Shown here one piece after another: positions 1-7,320 of a DNA stretch of 7,902 nt (position 1 is the first letter of the stretch; every line of letters starts with the position of its first letter). Below the pieces are notes generated by a model that was not told the origin of the DNA, made no database searches, and worked only from the letters and a program-made list of their open reading frames with translations. This DNA comes from Gammaproteobacteria bacterium UBA7449 (GTDB lineage: Bacteria > Pseudomonadota > Gammaproteobacteria > Pseudomonadales > Pseudohongiellaceae), in contig DLPV01000019.1 of NCBI GenBank assembly GCA_002477465.1, forward strand, positions 1 to 7,902, given 5' to 3'. Made by a program: the position numbers and the translations under genes.

Positions 1-233
1 TTACCACCAACAATGCGACTAATTAGTGGTCCTGACCAAAATGCATTCTTATCATCTGTTTTTGGATATCAAACACTCGTAAGGATGTTCCTCGGTTTTC
101 ATATAGCATGATTTGAATTCTCAGCGGTCTGATGTTTAGTCAGCGAATAATTGTGGTTGCTGTTGCAACTTTAATTGAAGAATCTCGCGCGCCGCCACTC
201 ATCCGCAAAAAAAATTGATTTCAAACAGAGCGG
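1..233. other. Left-edge non-coding stretch, no gene supported
   Basis: I see no convincing gene here. Plus-strand frame 1 is open from the window edge to a TGA at 109-111 (36 codons), so the tail of a plus-strand gene convergent with the receptor is possible. An opening this short is expected by chance, and I do not recognise the peptide. A small hairpin (GTTGC 156-160, GCAAC 165-169) and an A8 run near 207-214 are the only local structures noticed. Sequence to the left of the window would decide whether anything ends here. Confidence 0.4.
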
Positions 234-272
234 AATAAAAAAGGCCCGGCTATCAAACGATAACCGGACCTT
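234..272 (-). terminator. Rho-independent terminator of the TonB-dependent receptor gene
   Basis: Read on the minus strand, arms at 272-259 and 254-241 form a 14-bp stem (AAGGTCCGGTTATC with GATAGCCGGGCCTT). Twelve pairs are Watson-Crick and two are G-T. The loop is GTTT. The stem is followed directly by a T-rich tract (TTTTATT, 240-234). It lies 24 bases past the receptor's TAA stop, the expected place for an intrinsic terminator. The plus strand has no comparable T tract after the stem, so it probably works mainly in the minus direction. Confidence 0.9.
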
Positions 273-295
273 CTGGTTTCTAGCTTTCAGTCGAA

Positions 296-3200
296 TTAGA
301 ACTCGAACTGAATGCCCATGCGGATCTCGTACAGAGTCGCGTTTTCACGCAGGTCAGTCAGACTCCGGTTACGGAAGTCCTCAAACACGTAGCGGTTCTG
401 GCTGTCCAGAGATGCTGTAACAACCTGCTGGTTAAAGAAGAAGGCGTCGGATTGACGTCCCCAGCTGTCGTTCAGCATGTTCAACACGTTGTAGATCTTC
501 AGGTAGGCGCGAGCCTGGGTGCCAAAGAACAACGGCAGCTCCTGATCGATACGGAAGTCTACCCGCGTGGACCAGTCCGAGAAGTTCTGGTTACGTGGCA
601 CGAAACCACCAGCAAACTCGGCGTAGCCGTTGTCCTGAACAAATCGTGCCCAGCCATCAACGTCGAAGCCAGGAGCAATCACAACATTAGAGTCGTTCAG
701 CCCCGGAATGTAGAGCTGGTGACGGCCAAAGAAGCCACCGCCTTCCAGATCGCTTGAGCTCATGACGTGGCTCGCAGGCTGACCTTGTTTACGGTACATG
801 AACATCGTGAATCGGGTTTCGTTGCCCGGGATGAATTCATGACCATAGCTGATGCGACCGGTGAAGCGATGAGGTGACACATAGTTTGATGTCGCCGCTT
901 GAGGGTCAATTAACGTGGTCAGTGCCAGGTTGCCAAAGTTGGAACCAGCAACAGAAGAGGTCATTGGGCTGACATCGGTTTGGTCCGTGTAGGCATAACC
1001 GAAATTCCAGTCCAGTCCCCAATCGTAGCTGTGTCGGGCAACCACTGAGAATGCCAGCCCTTCGCCTTCAGTCTGAGCGTTGGTCAACATGTAGTTGTCT
1101 TCGCCGCGAACGAAATCAAAGATAGGAGCACCGGCTGCAGTGGTACCAATTTGATCCTGGGCCAGATCCTCGTAGTACGCAGGATTGTCCTGACGCGAGT
1201 AGATCAAGTCAGTATCAACAGTCAGGCCATTATTGAAAGCGTAGGTTGCACCCAGTGAGTACTTCCATTCGGAAGGCTGCTCGTAGTTGGGGTCGATTAG
1301 AACCAGTCCTTCGCTGGCCGCGTTGGCTGCAGAAGTTGCAGCTACCTGGTCAACCAGTGACTGAGGTACGTCATAACCCGGACGACCAGCGCCGCTCAGT
1401 GCCACGTCAGTGAAAATGGACTCTGCACCGCTGAAGTTGCGGTATTGCAGTTGGACGTTGGAGATACCGTCGTTACTCCAGGCGTTGGTAATCCAAACGT
1501 TTGGATTACCTCCAGAGTAGAGGCCAACACCACCGCGAACTGTCAGATTGTAGTTGGCTTCCCAGGTGAAACCCAAGCGGGGCATCCAGAGGTCAACACC
1601 ATCCATGTTGGCATCATTGCGGACGCCAGTCAGGGTCGTGAATGCCTGGTTGAACTGGGGCCGGTCATCCATGCTCATGCGCTCATAGCGCAGGCCGCCT
1701 ACCAGGGTCAGGTTGTAATCAGGGATGTACCACTCGTCCTGTGCATAGAACATGTCCACGTTGTTACGGAATCGTGCCGCGGCATCAGCTGGGTCGTTGG
1801 TGCCACCACCGCTGCCGTAGTAAATGCGGCTAGGACGACCGAGCAAGAAACGGTCGATACCGGACAAGCTACAAGTCGGATCATCGAAACGACCCTGGGC
1901 ATCAAGTGCCGCACAGGCAGCAGGATTGCTAAGTGAATCGTCGAAATAGTCGTACTCACCACCGTTAGAGTGCTGCACGAACTGATTGAATACATCCAGT
2001 TCATCACGCTCATAGCCGAAAGTTAATATGTGATCGCCAACCAGGTATTCACCCAGCAAACGCACATAAGTAGATTCCCAGTTCAGGGCATTGGCCTGAC
2101 GGGAGTCATCCGCACCGAGGTAAACCACGTTGTTGCGTCCATTGACGCTGATCTGGTGATCGCCCACATCTTTAGGGCCCACAGTCACCTGGGAATCGAT
2201 CATCTCGTTGGTGTTGTAGAAGATGTCGGTGGAGAAAGCATCTGTCCACTGCGACTTAAGCTTGACGGTGAGTGTCTCAAGATCTGCGCCCTTCTTGTAG
2301 AAGTGGTTGGCAAATTCGAATTCGTTCTGGTCACCGTCAGAGGCGCGGTCTTCGATGCCTTCGTACTGGTTGTAGATCAGTGAAGCCGTATGGCGCTCGC
2401 TGATGTTCCAGTCTAGGCGACCCATCCAGCTTTCAGCAGTCTGCTGGCCGTCAGTTGGTGCACCGCCGGTATCGATGTTGTAGAGATTGCGCGCCGCGTT
2501 GTCTATCAGGTTGAAAGTATCCAGATCCAGCCAGTCGCGCTCGACGCCGCTGCCAGAACCGGCAACACCCTGTCCGATGAACTCGGGCTGCTCTGATTCT
2601 TCATAAGCAGTAAAGAAGAACAGCTTGTCCTTGATGATAGGGCCGCCGATGCTGAAACCCTTATATTCTTCTTCATAGTCAGGTGTTGAGAACATCTGCT
2701 GAGAACCGTCACGACGCTCGATCGAATCGCCGCGCAGGCTGTCATTGGTGAACTCGTAGAAGACGTTACCTGACCACTCGTTAGTACCGGAGCGAGTAAC
2801 CGCATTGATGTTACAGGCGCTGAAGCCACCATAGGTCACATCGAAGGGCGCCAACTCGGCAGAAACCTGGGCGACCGCCGCGTATGGAAATGGCATACCC
2901 GTCGCGGTGGCGTAACCGTTGCTGTTAAGACCGAAGCGGTCGTTCTGGGCAACACCGTCCAGCATAACTGAGTTGAAGCGCGGGTGCTTACCAATACAGT
3001 TGGTCTGGGAGTCGCGGGCATCGCCGTCGAGGTTGAAGCGCGGATCGAGGGAGTACACGTCGCGGATGTCGCGGTTGTAGGCTACCGCTGTATCCAGGTC
3101 AAAGGTACCGAAAGTGGCTGACGGGCCAGCTGCGATATCTACCAGGGTATTGGCTTCGCCGAATACGATGATCTCTTCGATCTCGCTGGGTGCGCCCATA

Positions 3201-3526
3201 TCGACCGTGAGGTTGTAGATATCACCCAGTTGAATTGAGTTAATCGTGACCGTCTTGGAGTTGTTGATGGTAACGATGTAGGGGCCGCCGACCGGCAGGT
3301 TAGTGGCATAGAAAGTACCGGTGTTATTAGATTCCAGCGTACGGGTAGCGCCGGTTCTGGAGTCCTGAACAACAATCGTGGCATTCGCCAGGGGATTGCC
3401 GGCAGCGTCTACGAGACGCCCGCGGATTGCGGATGAGGTGTCCTGTGCTGCCAACTCACCGGTAAATCCGATGGCTGCCAGAACAGAGGCACACAGCAGT
3501 TTCTTTGCACCATGTGGATAGCGCAT
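296..3526 (-). CDS. Oar-like TonB-dependent outer-membrane receptor with N-terminal carboxypeptidase-regulatory-like domain
   Basis: This 1076-residue protein is predicted to be an outer-membrane beta-barrel that imports or exchanges a large substrate using TonB/ExbBD energy; the substrate cannot be told from sequence. Residues 1 to about 28 form a signal peptide (basic MRYPHGAKK, hydrophobic core, LAAQ end). Residues about 30-110 resemble a carboxypeptidase-regulatory-like beta-sandwich (IRGRLVDAAGNPLANATIVV). A TonB-box-like segment, IEEIIVFGE, lies near 116-124. The plug follows and ends in INAVTRSGTNEWSGNVF (about 240-256), typical of Oar-like receptors. The barrel runs to a terminal phenylalanine (IRMGIQFEF), the usual outer-membrane assembly signal. 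Cysteines 177/238 in the plug and 538/552 in a probable loop could form disulfides. The start is supported by AGGAGG five bases before ATG. It lies downstream of uvrA on the same strand, but the 424-bp gap suggests its own promoter. Family assignment is secure; role and ligand are unknown. Confidence 0.95.
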   Translation of the reverse strand: MRYPHGAKKLLCASVLAAIGFTGELAAQDTSSAIRGRLVDAAGNPLANATIVVQDSRTGATRTLESNNTGTFYATNLPVGGPYIVTINNSKTVTINSIQLGDIYNLTVDMGAPSEIEEIIVFGEANTLVDIAAGPSATFGTFDLDTAVAYNRDIRDVYSLDPRFNLDGDARDSQTNCIGKHPRFNSVMLDGVAQNDRFGLNSNGYATATGMPFPYAAVAQVSAELAPFDVTYGGFSACNINAVTRSGTNEWSGNVFYEFTNDSLRGDSIERRDGSQQMFSTPDYEEEYKGFSIGGPIIKDKLFFFTAYEESEQPEFIGQGVAGSGSGVERDWLDLDTFNLIDNAARNLYNIDTGGAPTDGQQTAESWMGRLDWNISERHTASLIYNQYEGIEDRASDGDQNEFEFANHFYKKGADLETLTVKLKSQWTDAFSTDIFYNTNEMIDSQVTVGPKDVGDHQISVNGRNNVVYLGADDSRQANALNWESTYVRLLGEYLVGDHILTFGYERDELDVFNQFVQHSNGGEYDYFDDSLSNPAACAALDAQGRFDDPTCSLSGIDRFLLGRPSRIYYGSGGGTNDPADAAARFRNNVDMFYAQDEWYIPDYNLTLVGGLRYERMSMDDRPQFNQAFTTLTGVRNDANMDGVDLWMPRLGFTWEANYNLTVRGGVGLYSGGNPNVWITNAWSNDGISNVQLQYRNFSGAESIFTDVALSGAGRPGYDVPQSLVDQVAATSAANAASEGLVLIDPNYEQPSEWKYSLGATYAFNNGLTVDTDLIYSRQDNPAYYEDLAQDQIGTTAAGAPIFDFVRGEDNYMLTNAQTEGEGLAFSVVARHSYDWGLDWNFGYAYTDQTDVSPMTSSVAGSNFGNLALTTLIDPQAATSNYVSPHRFTGRISYGHEFIPGNETRFTMFMYRKQGQPASHVMSSSDLEGGGFFGRHQLYIPGLNDSNVVIAPGFDVDGWARFVQDNGYAEFAGGFVPRNQNFSDWSTRVDFRIDQELPLFFGTQARAYLKIYNVLNMLNDSWGRQSDAFFFNQQVVTASLDSQNRYVFEDFRNRSLTDLRENATLYEIRMGIQFEF
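1487..1510. repeat. Perfect 24-bp palindrome inside the receptor gene
   Basis: The half-site GGTAATCCAAAC (1487-1498) is followed with no spacer by its exact reverse complement (1499-1510). It lies inside the receptor coding region, in the codons for residues 673-680 (GNPNVWIT), a stretch I recall as conserved in Oar-type barrels. The peptide and codon choice together could produce it by chance. Whether the palindrome has any role as DNA or RNA is unknown. Confidence 0.85.
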
Positions 3527-3530
3527 GTGC

Positions 3531-3537
3531 TCCTCCT
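3531..3537 (-). promoter_or_regulatory. Strong Shine-Dalgarno site of the receptor gene
   Basis: The minus strand reads AGGAGGA, with the AGGAGG core five bases before the ATG at 3526. This is a near-ideal ribosome binding site and fixes the receptor start just before its signal peptide. Confidence 0.9.
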
Positions 3538-3616
3538 GATAGAGTATAAAAGTATGTGTGTAGTGTTTGTTTGAACCGCGGCTCTCGATTGCTTTGACAC
3601 GCTTCCTTGCGCCCGC

Positions 3617-3640
3617 TACGGCTGGTTTTTCAGGCCGGTA
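3617..3640 (-). other. Imperfect hairpin in the receptor leader
   Basis: On the minus strand, 3640-3631 (TACCGGCCTG) can pair with 3624-3617 (CAGCCGTA) around an AAAAAC loop. This gives eight pairs with two single-C bulges. If the tentative promoter at 3666-3695 is real, this hairpin lies in the transcribed leader about 90 bases ahead of the start codon. No T tract follows, so it is not an obvious attenuator. Confidence 0.3.
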
Positions 3641-3665
3641 TTCTAAGGGCCTTGTGATTGCATTT

Positions 3666-3695
3666 TTATTACAGCAGGAGAGTTTTTATCGGCAA
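3666..3695 (-). promoter_or_regulatory. Tentative sigma70-type promoter of the receptor gene
   Basis: The minus strand shows TTGCCG (3695-3690) as a possible -35 and TAATAA (3671-3666) as a possible -10, separated by 18 bases, with TG just before the -10. Transcription would start near 3659 and give a leader of about 130 bases. Matches are moderate and the gap is AT-variable, so this is only the best candidate seen. Confidence 0.3.
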
Positions 3696-3776
3696 TGTCT
3701 GTCCCGGAAGCTCAGGTGAATTCTGGCTTTTAGACTTTACAATGGTTTGCCGAGCAGGCTCCTTCTGTGCAACCGC

Positions 3777-3795
3777 TGTCACAATTTTGTCACAA
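3777..3795. repeat. Direct repeat TGTCACAA x2, 11-bp period
   Basis: TGTCACAA occurs at 3777-3784 and again at 3788-3795, separated by TTT. Start-to-start spacing is 11 bp, about one helical turn. It lies some 250 bp upstream of the receptor start and 156 bp past the uvrA stop. Such phased repeats can be regulator sites, but I do not recognise the motif. Confidence 0.4.
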
Positions 3796-3865
3796 CGGCA
3801 GCGGCATCCCCAAGCGTTTTTTTGTTATGGGGGGAAATAGTATCTAAGGGCGCTTCACGCTTGAC

Positions 3866-3894
3866 CCTAATGCGCCTCAATCTGGCGCATGATT
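3866..3894 (-). other. Hairpin downstream of uvrA, no T tract
   Basis: ATGCGCC (3870-3876) and GGCGCAT (3884-3890) form a perfect 7-bp stem with a 7-base loop. TAAT/ATTA flanks can extend it past a one-base bulge. It sits about 60 bases after the uvrA stop and could mark or protect the transcript's 3' end. There is no T run on either side, so I do not call it an intrinsic terminator. Confidence 0.4.
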
Positions 3895-3950
3895 AAACAA
3901 GGAGGCGACCAGCACCAGGAGCTCATCTCCGTTTATGAACAGGCTTACAC

Positions 3951-6779
3951 TTAGCCAGTTAAAAGTTTTTTCAGGAATTTCCCGGTGTGGGAGCCACGCT
4001 TCTTCGCTATTTGTTCCGGCGTGCCTTCGGCGATGATCTTGCCGCCGCCGCTGCCGCCTTCGGGGCCGAGATCCACCACCCAATCCGCCGTCTTAATCAC
4101 GTCCAGGTTATGCTCGATTACAACAATGGTGTTGCCCTGATCACGCAGGTGATGCAGTACGGCGAGCAGTTGCTTGATGTCTGCGAAGTGGAGCCCAGTG
4201 GTGGGTTCATCGAGGATATACAGCGTCTTGCCGGTGTCGCGCTTAGAGAGTTCCCGCGACAACTTGACCCGCTGCGCCTCGCCACCGGAGAGAGTCGTTG
4301 CAGACTGACCCAGACAAATATAGGACAGCCCTACGTCCATCAGGGTCTGCAGTTTACGGGCAATGGCTGGAACCGCGTCGAAAAAATCGCGCGCGTCCTC
4401 GATAGTCATGTCCAGTACTTCGTTGATGTTCTTGCCTTTGTAGGTAACTTCTAAAGTTTCCCGGTTGTAGCGCTTGCCGCGACAGACATCGCAGGCCACG
4501 TAGACATCTGGCAGGAAGTGCATCTCAACTTTGACCACACCGTCGCCCTGACAGGCTTCGCAGCGACCTCCCTTAACATTGAAGGAAAAGCGCCCGGGTT
4601 TGTAGCCACGAGTTCGGGCTTCCTGGGTGCCGGCGAAGAGTTCGCGCACCGGTGTGAAAATTCCGGTGTAAGTAGCGGGGTTGGAGCGGGGCGTACGACC
4701 GATGGGGCTTTGATCAATGTCTACCACTTTGTCCAAATGCTGCAGTCCGTCGAGATCTTCATAGGGTGCAGGGTTAAGCGTCGTCGCCTTATTCAGTTTG
4801 GTGGCGGTGATCGGGTACAGGGTGTTGTTTATCAGGGTCGATTTGCCGGAACCGGACACACCGGTCACGCAGGTGAAAAGGCCAATGGGAATGCTGACGT
4901 TTACATTCTGCAGGTTATTACCGCTGGCGCCATGCAGTTCGAGCAGTCTGTCCTCAGCACGCGGGTGGCGCTCATCAGGCACAGCAATACTGTCCTTGCC
5001 GGACAGGTACTTGCCGGTAAGGGAGTTGCGTGACTTCTTGATCTGGTCCAGTGAGCCTTCCGCCACAATATTCCCACCGTGCACACCAGCGCCTGGGCCG
5101 ATATCTATAATGTGGTCTGCGCTGGTGATGGCTTCCTCGTCGTGTTCCACCACGATAACCGTATTACCCAGATCCCGCAGATGAAACAGCGTTTTCAGCA
5201 GCCGTGTGTTGTCGCGCTGATGCAGGCCGATGGAAGGCTCATCAAGAATGTACATGACGCCTACCAGTCCGGCGCCGATCTGGCTGGCCAGGCGAATGCG
5301 CTGGGCCTCACCGCCGGACAGTGTGTCGGCACTGCGGCTCAGGGTCAGGTAGTTTAGCCCCACGTCTACCAGGAACTTCAGGCGATCTTGGAGTTCCTTT
5401 AATATCTTCTCAGCAATCTTGGCTTGCTTGCCCTTCAATTTAAGTTTCGCAAAGTATTCTGACGCATTGGAAACGGTCATCTCGGTGATGCTAGGTAAGT
5501 TGGCGCCCTTGATCAGAACAAAGCGCGCATCTTTTCGCAGTCGCGTGCCCTCACAATCCGGGCAGGGTTGCGAACTCATGTACTTAGCCAGCTCCTCGCG
5601 CACCATGGAGGATTCCGTCTCGCGAAAGCGCCGCTCCATGTTAGGCAGGATGCCTTCGAAGGGCCAGCTGCGGGTATAGGTATTGCCGCGGTCATTGACG
5701 TAATGGAACTCGATGACTTCTTTGCCGCTGCCGTAGACGATGACCTGCTGATATTTCTTAGGCAGCTTGTTAAACGGGGTTTCGATAGCAAAGCCATAAT
5801 GGTCGGCTACCGATGTGAGCATTTGGAAATAGAAGATATTGCGCCGATCCCATCCGCGGATCGCGCCCTCAGGCAGCGCCAGGGTCTCATCGGTGATGAC
5901 GCGCTGTTCATCGAAGAATTGCTTCAGGCCGAGGCCATCGCAGGTCGAGCAGGCGCCGGCCGGATTATTGAATGAGAACAGCCGTGGCTCCAATTCGGAG
6001 ATACTGTGCCCGCACCTAGGGCAGGCGAACAGGGAAGAAAACACCATGTCCTCCTCACCCTCCTTGTCCATATGCGCCACCATGGCAAGTCCATCGGCGA
6101 GCTGGATCGCGGTCTCAAAGCTTTCCGCCAGGCGTTGTTCCAGTCCCGGCTTTATCTTGATGCGGTCGACGACCACATCGATGGAGTGTTTCTTGTTTTT
6201 TTCCAGCTCTGGCGGGTAGTCGATTTCGCAAACCAGGCCATCCACCCGTGCCCTAATGAAGCCGCTGGTTCGCAGTTCATTAAAAACGTGGACATGTTCA
6301 CCCTTACGCTCACGCACAATTGGCGCTAATACCATTACCCTGGAGTCCACTGGCAGGGCCATCACCTGGTCGACCATCTGGCTGACAGTCTGCGCTTCCA
6401 GCTTGGTGTTGTGCTCCGGGCAGAAGGGTTCACCTACCCGGGCAAACAGCAGTCGCAGGTAGTCGTATATCTCGGTGATTGTGCCAACAGTGGAGCGGGG
6501 ATTGTGGGAGGTGGATTTTTGTTCGATCGAGATCGCCGGGGATAGGCCCTCGATATGATCGATATCCGGCTTCTCCATCATCGACAGAAACTGCCGTGCA
6601 TAGGTTGAGAGCGACTCGACATAACGGCGCTGACCTTCGGCATAAAGGGTATCGAAAGCCAGGGAGGACTTGCCGGAACCGGACAGGCCGGTGATCACGA
6701 CCAGCTTGTCGCGGGGAATCGTGAGATTGATATTCTTCAGATTGTGGGTGCGGGCACCCCGTACTACGATCTTATCCAT
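3951..6779 (-). CDS. uvrA: UvrA, excision nuclease subunit A (DNA damage-recognition ATPase)
   Basis: UvrA dimers scan DNA for helix-distorting lesions and load UvrB, starting nucleotide excision repair in the cytoplasm. The 942-residue product matches the E. coli protein (940) along its whole length. Visible elements are Walker A GLSGSGKS (31-38), a zinc module C253/C256/C277/C280, ABC signature LSGGEAQR (487-494) with Walker B ILDEPS, second Walker A GVSGSGKS (640-647), the second zinc finger C740/C743/C763/C766, and second signature LSGGEAQR (830-837) with ILDEPTTGLHF. All key residues are intact. I chose the ATG at 6779 because family proteins begin MDKI-VRGARTHNL and because the predicted promoter (6810-6839) would put transcription start near 6803. 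The in-frame GTG at 6794 would leave almost no leader. The ribosome binding site is weak (TTGAG). ssb is divergent across 631 bp. Confidence 0.98.
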   Translation of the reverse strand: MDKIVVRGARTHNLKNINLTIPRDKLVVITGLSGSGKSSLAFDTLYAEGQRRYVESLSTYARQFLSMMEKPDIDHIEGLSPAISIEQKSTSHNPRSTVGTITEIYDYLRLLFARVGEPFCPEHNTKLEAQTVSQMVDQVMALPVDSRVMVLAPIVRERKGEHVHVFNELRTSGFIRARVDGLVCEIDYPPELEKNKKHSIDVVVDRIKIKPGLEQRLAESFETAIQLADGLAMVAHMDKEGEEDMVFSSLFACPRCGHSISELEPRLFSFNNPAGACSTCDGLGLKQFFDEQRVITDETLALPEGAIRGWDRRNIFYFQMLTSVADHYGFAIETPFNKLPKKYQQVIVYGSGKEVIEFHYVNDRGNTYTRSWPFEGILPNMERRFRETESSMVREELAKYMSSQPCPDCEGTRLRKDARFVLIKGANLPSITEMTVSNASEYFAKLKLKGKQAKIAEKILKELQDRLKFLVDVGLNYLTLSRSADTLSGGEAQRIRLASQIGAGLVGVMYILDEPSIGLHQRDNTRLLKTLFHLRDLGNTVIVVEHDEEAITSADHIIDIGPGAGVHGGNIVAEGSLDQIKKSRNSLTGKYLSGKDSIAVPDERHPRAEDRLLELHGASGNNLQNVNVSIPIGLFTCVTGVSGSGKSTLINNTLYPITATKLNKATTLNPAPYEDLDGLQHLDKVVDIDQSPIGRTPRSNPATYTGIFTPVRELFAGTQEARTRGYKPGRFSFNVKGGRCEACQGDGVVKVEMHFLPDVYVACDVCRGKRYNRETLEVTYKGKNINEVLDMTIEDARDFFDAVPAIARKLQTLMDVGLSYICLGQSATTLSGGEAQRVKLSRELSKRDTGKTLYILDEPTTGLHFADIKQLLAVLHHLRDQGNTIVVIEHNLDVIKTADWVVDLGPEGGSGGGKIIAEGTPEQIAKKRGSHTGKFLKKLLTG

Positions 6780-6809
6780 GAAAATCTCAAGCACTGAGCC
6801 AAACTAACC

Positions 6810-6839
6810 ATTATCGGACCCTTTAATTACGAGAGTAAA
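6810..6839 (-). promoter_or_regulatory. Probable sigma70 promoter of uvrA
   Basis: The minus strand has TTTACT (6839-6834) as the -35 and GATAAT (6815-6810, five of six consensus bases) as the -10, separated by 18 bases. Predicted transcription start is near 6803, leaving a leader of about 24 bases to the ATG at 6779. No LexA-type CTGT-N8-ACAG site overlaps it. Confidence 0.55.
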
Positions 6840-6875
6840 GTCGAGATGGATTTTTATCTGTGGAGAAAGCTAGCA

Positions 6876-6971
6876 AAGCGGCGTCTCCCTGCCGGACTCG
6901 CCGTGAACCCATCCCTGGGGGCTCGAGCCAGGCATCCCTGCCTGACACGGCCCTGCAGGGAGACGCCGCTT
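6876..6971 (-). repeat. Structured intergenic element, copy 1
   Basis: This 96-bp element is closed by a perfect 17-bp outer stem (6876-6892 with 6955-6971). Its 64-bp core (6892-6955, read on the minus strand) matches the core of copy 2 (7151-7214) at 53 of 64 positions without gaps. The core folds as a three-way junction. The closing stem is GCCGT/ACGGC (6951-6947 with 6904-6900). Hairpin A has arms 6944-6939 and 6934-6929 with loop GGGA. Hairpin B has arms 6924-6919 and 6910-6905. It begins 37 bp upstream of the predicted uvrA -35. No T tract follows the outer stem, so it is not a standard terminator. From memory it resembles dispersed structured repeats in marine gammaproteobacterial intergenic regions; I cannot verify this here. 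Function unknown. Confidence 0.88.
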
Positions 6972-7023
6972 CACTCGCTGCTAACTCCCTGCAAGGTCTG
7001 AAATGAAATATTTGGTGTCCTTA

Positions 7024-7047
7024 ACTGAGATTAGAACCCATCTCGGT
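7024..7047. other. Small hairpin between the two structured elements
   Basis: ACTGAGAT (7024-7031) pairs with ATCTCGGT (7040-7047) around an 8-base loop, giving eight pairs with one G-T. It is the only other notable structure between the two copies (6972-7133). Function unknown, and chance is a reasonable explanation. Confidence 0.3.
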
Positions 7048-7133
7048 AGAAGAGGAATGAGGTGCGTAGTTGCAAATGCTCTGTAATCGATTAATTGTCT
7101 TTGCCAAACTTCGCAGGGAAGTTGAGTGCAAGT

Positions 7134-7231
7134 GCTGTGGGGGAAATATTCAGGGCCGTGTGCGGCATGGATGCTGCACTCGAGCCTCCAGGGACGGGTT
7201 TACGGCGTGTCCGGAATGTTTGCTCCACAGC
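7134..7231 (+). repeat. Structured intergenic element, copy 2 (inverted relative to copy 1)
   Basis: This 98-bp element has the same 64-bp core as copy 1 (here 7151-7214 on the plus strand) with 11 substitutions. Its outer stem (7134-7151 with 7214-7231) has 17 of 18 positions paired, two of them G-T, and can be extended by two more pairs. That stem's sequence is unrelated to copy 1's GC-rich outer stem. The fold is the same: closing stem GCCGT/ACGGC (7155-7159, 7202-7206), hairpin A GCGGCA/TGCTGC with loop TGGA (7162-7177), and hairpin B (7182-7187 with 7196-7201). The element lies about 180 bp before the ssb start. A 64-codon open frame running through it is not a credible gene. Function unknown. 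Confidence 0.85.
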
Positions 7232-7320
7232 GCGCAGCTTCTCTTGACACCCAATAGTGTTTAACCGGGACAAGGAGGTGTATACCGTGCCCGCGGTCCA
7301 CTCAGTATCTCAGGAGATTT

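Noticed and set aside
1445..1936. 163-codon plus-strand open frame opposite the receptor gene
   Set aside because: It is antisense to a well-supported coding region, has no start signals, and reads as the reverse of receptor codons. Other long antisense frames over the receptor and uvrA were dismissed for the same reason.
3658..3840. 60-codon plus-strand open frame in the receptor-uvrA gap
   Set aside because: No ribosome binding site, no recognisable motif, and it overlaps the tentative receptor promoter and the direct repeat.
3866..3894. Hairpin after uvrA as a Rho-independent terminator
   Set aside because: The stem is good but there is no T run after it on either strand, so it is kept only as an unassigned hairpin.
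6780..6794. Upstream in-frame GTG start for UvrA (five extra residues)
   Set aside because: Family proteins start at MDKI, and the predicted transcription start near 6803 leaves too little leader for a GTG at 6794.
6876..7231. Structured elements as integron attC sites, CRISPR repeats or intrinsic terminators
   Set aside because: There is no integrase or gene cassette, the two copies are inverted and not regularly spaced, and no T tract follows either outer stem.
7244..7249. Perfect TTGACA as the -35 of an ssb promoter
   Set aside because: No acceptable -10 lies 16-18 bases downstream (the sequence there is GGGACA).
7070..7264. 64-codon plus-strand open frame with several cysteines in the uvrA-ssb gap
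   Set aside because: It runs straight through structured element copy 2, has no ribosome binding site that I can see, and its composition follows the hairpin arms rather than a protein family.
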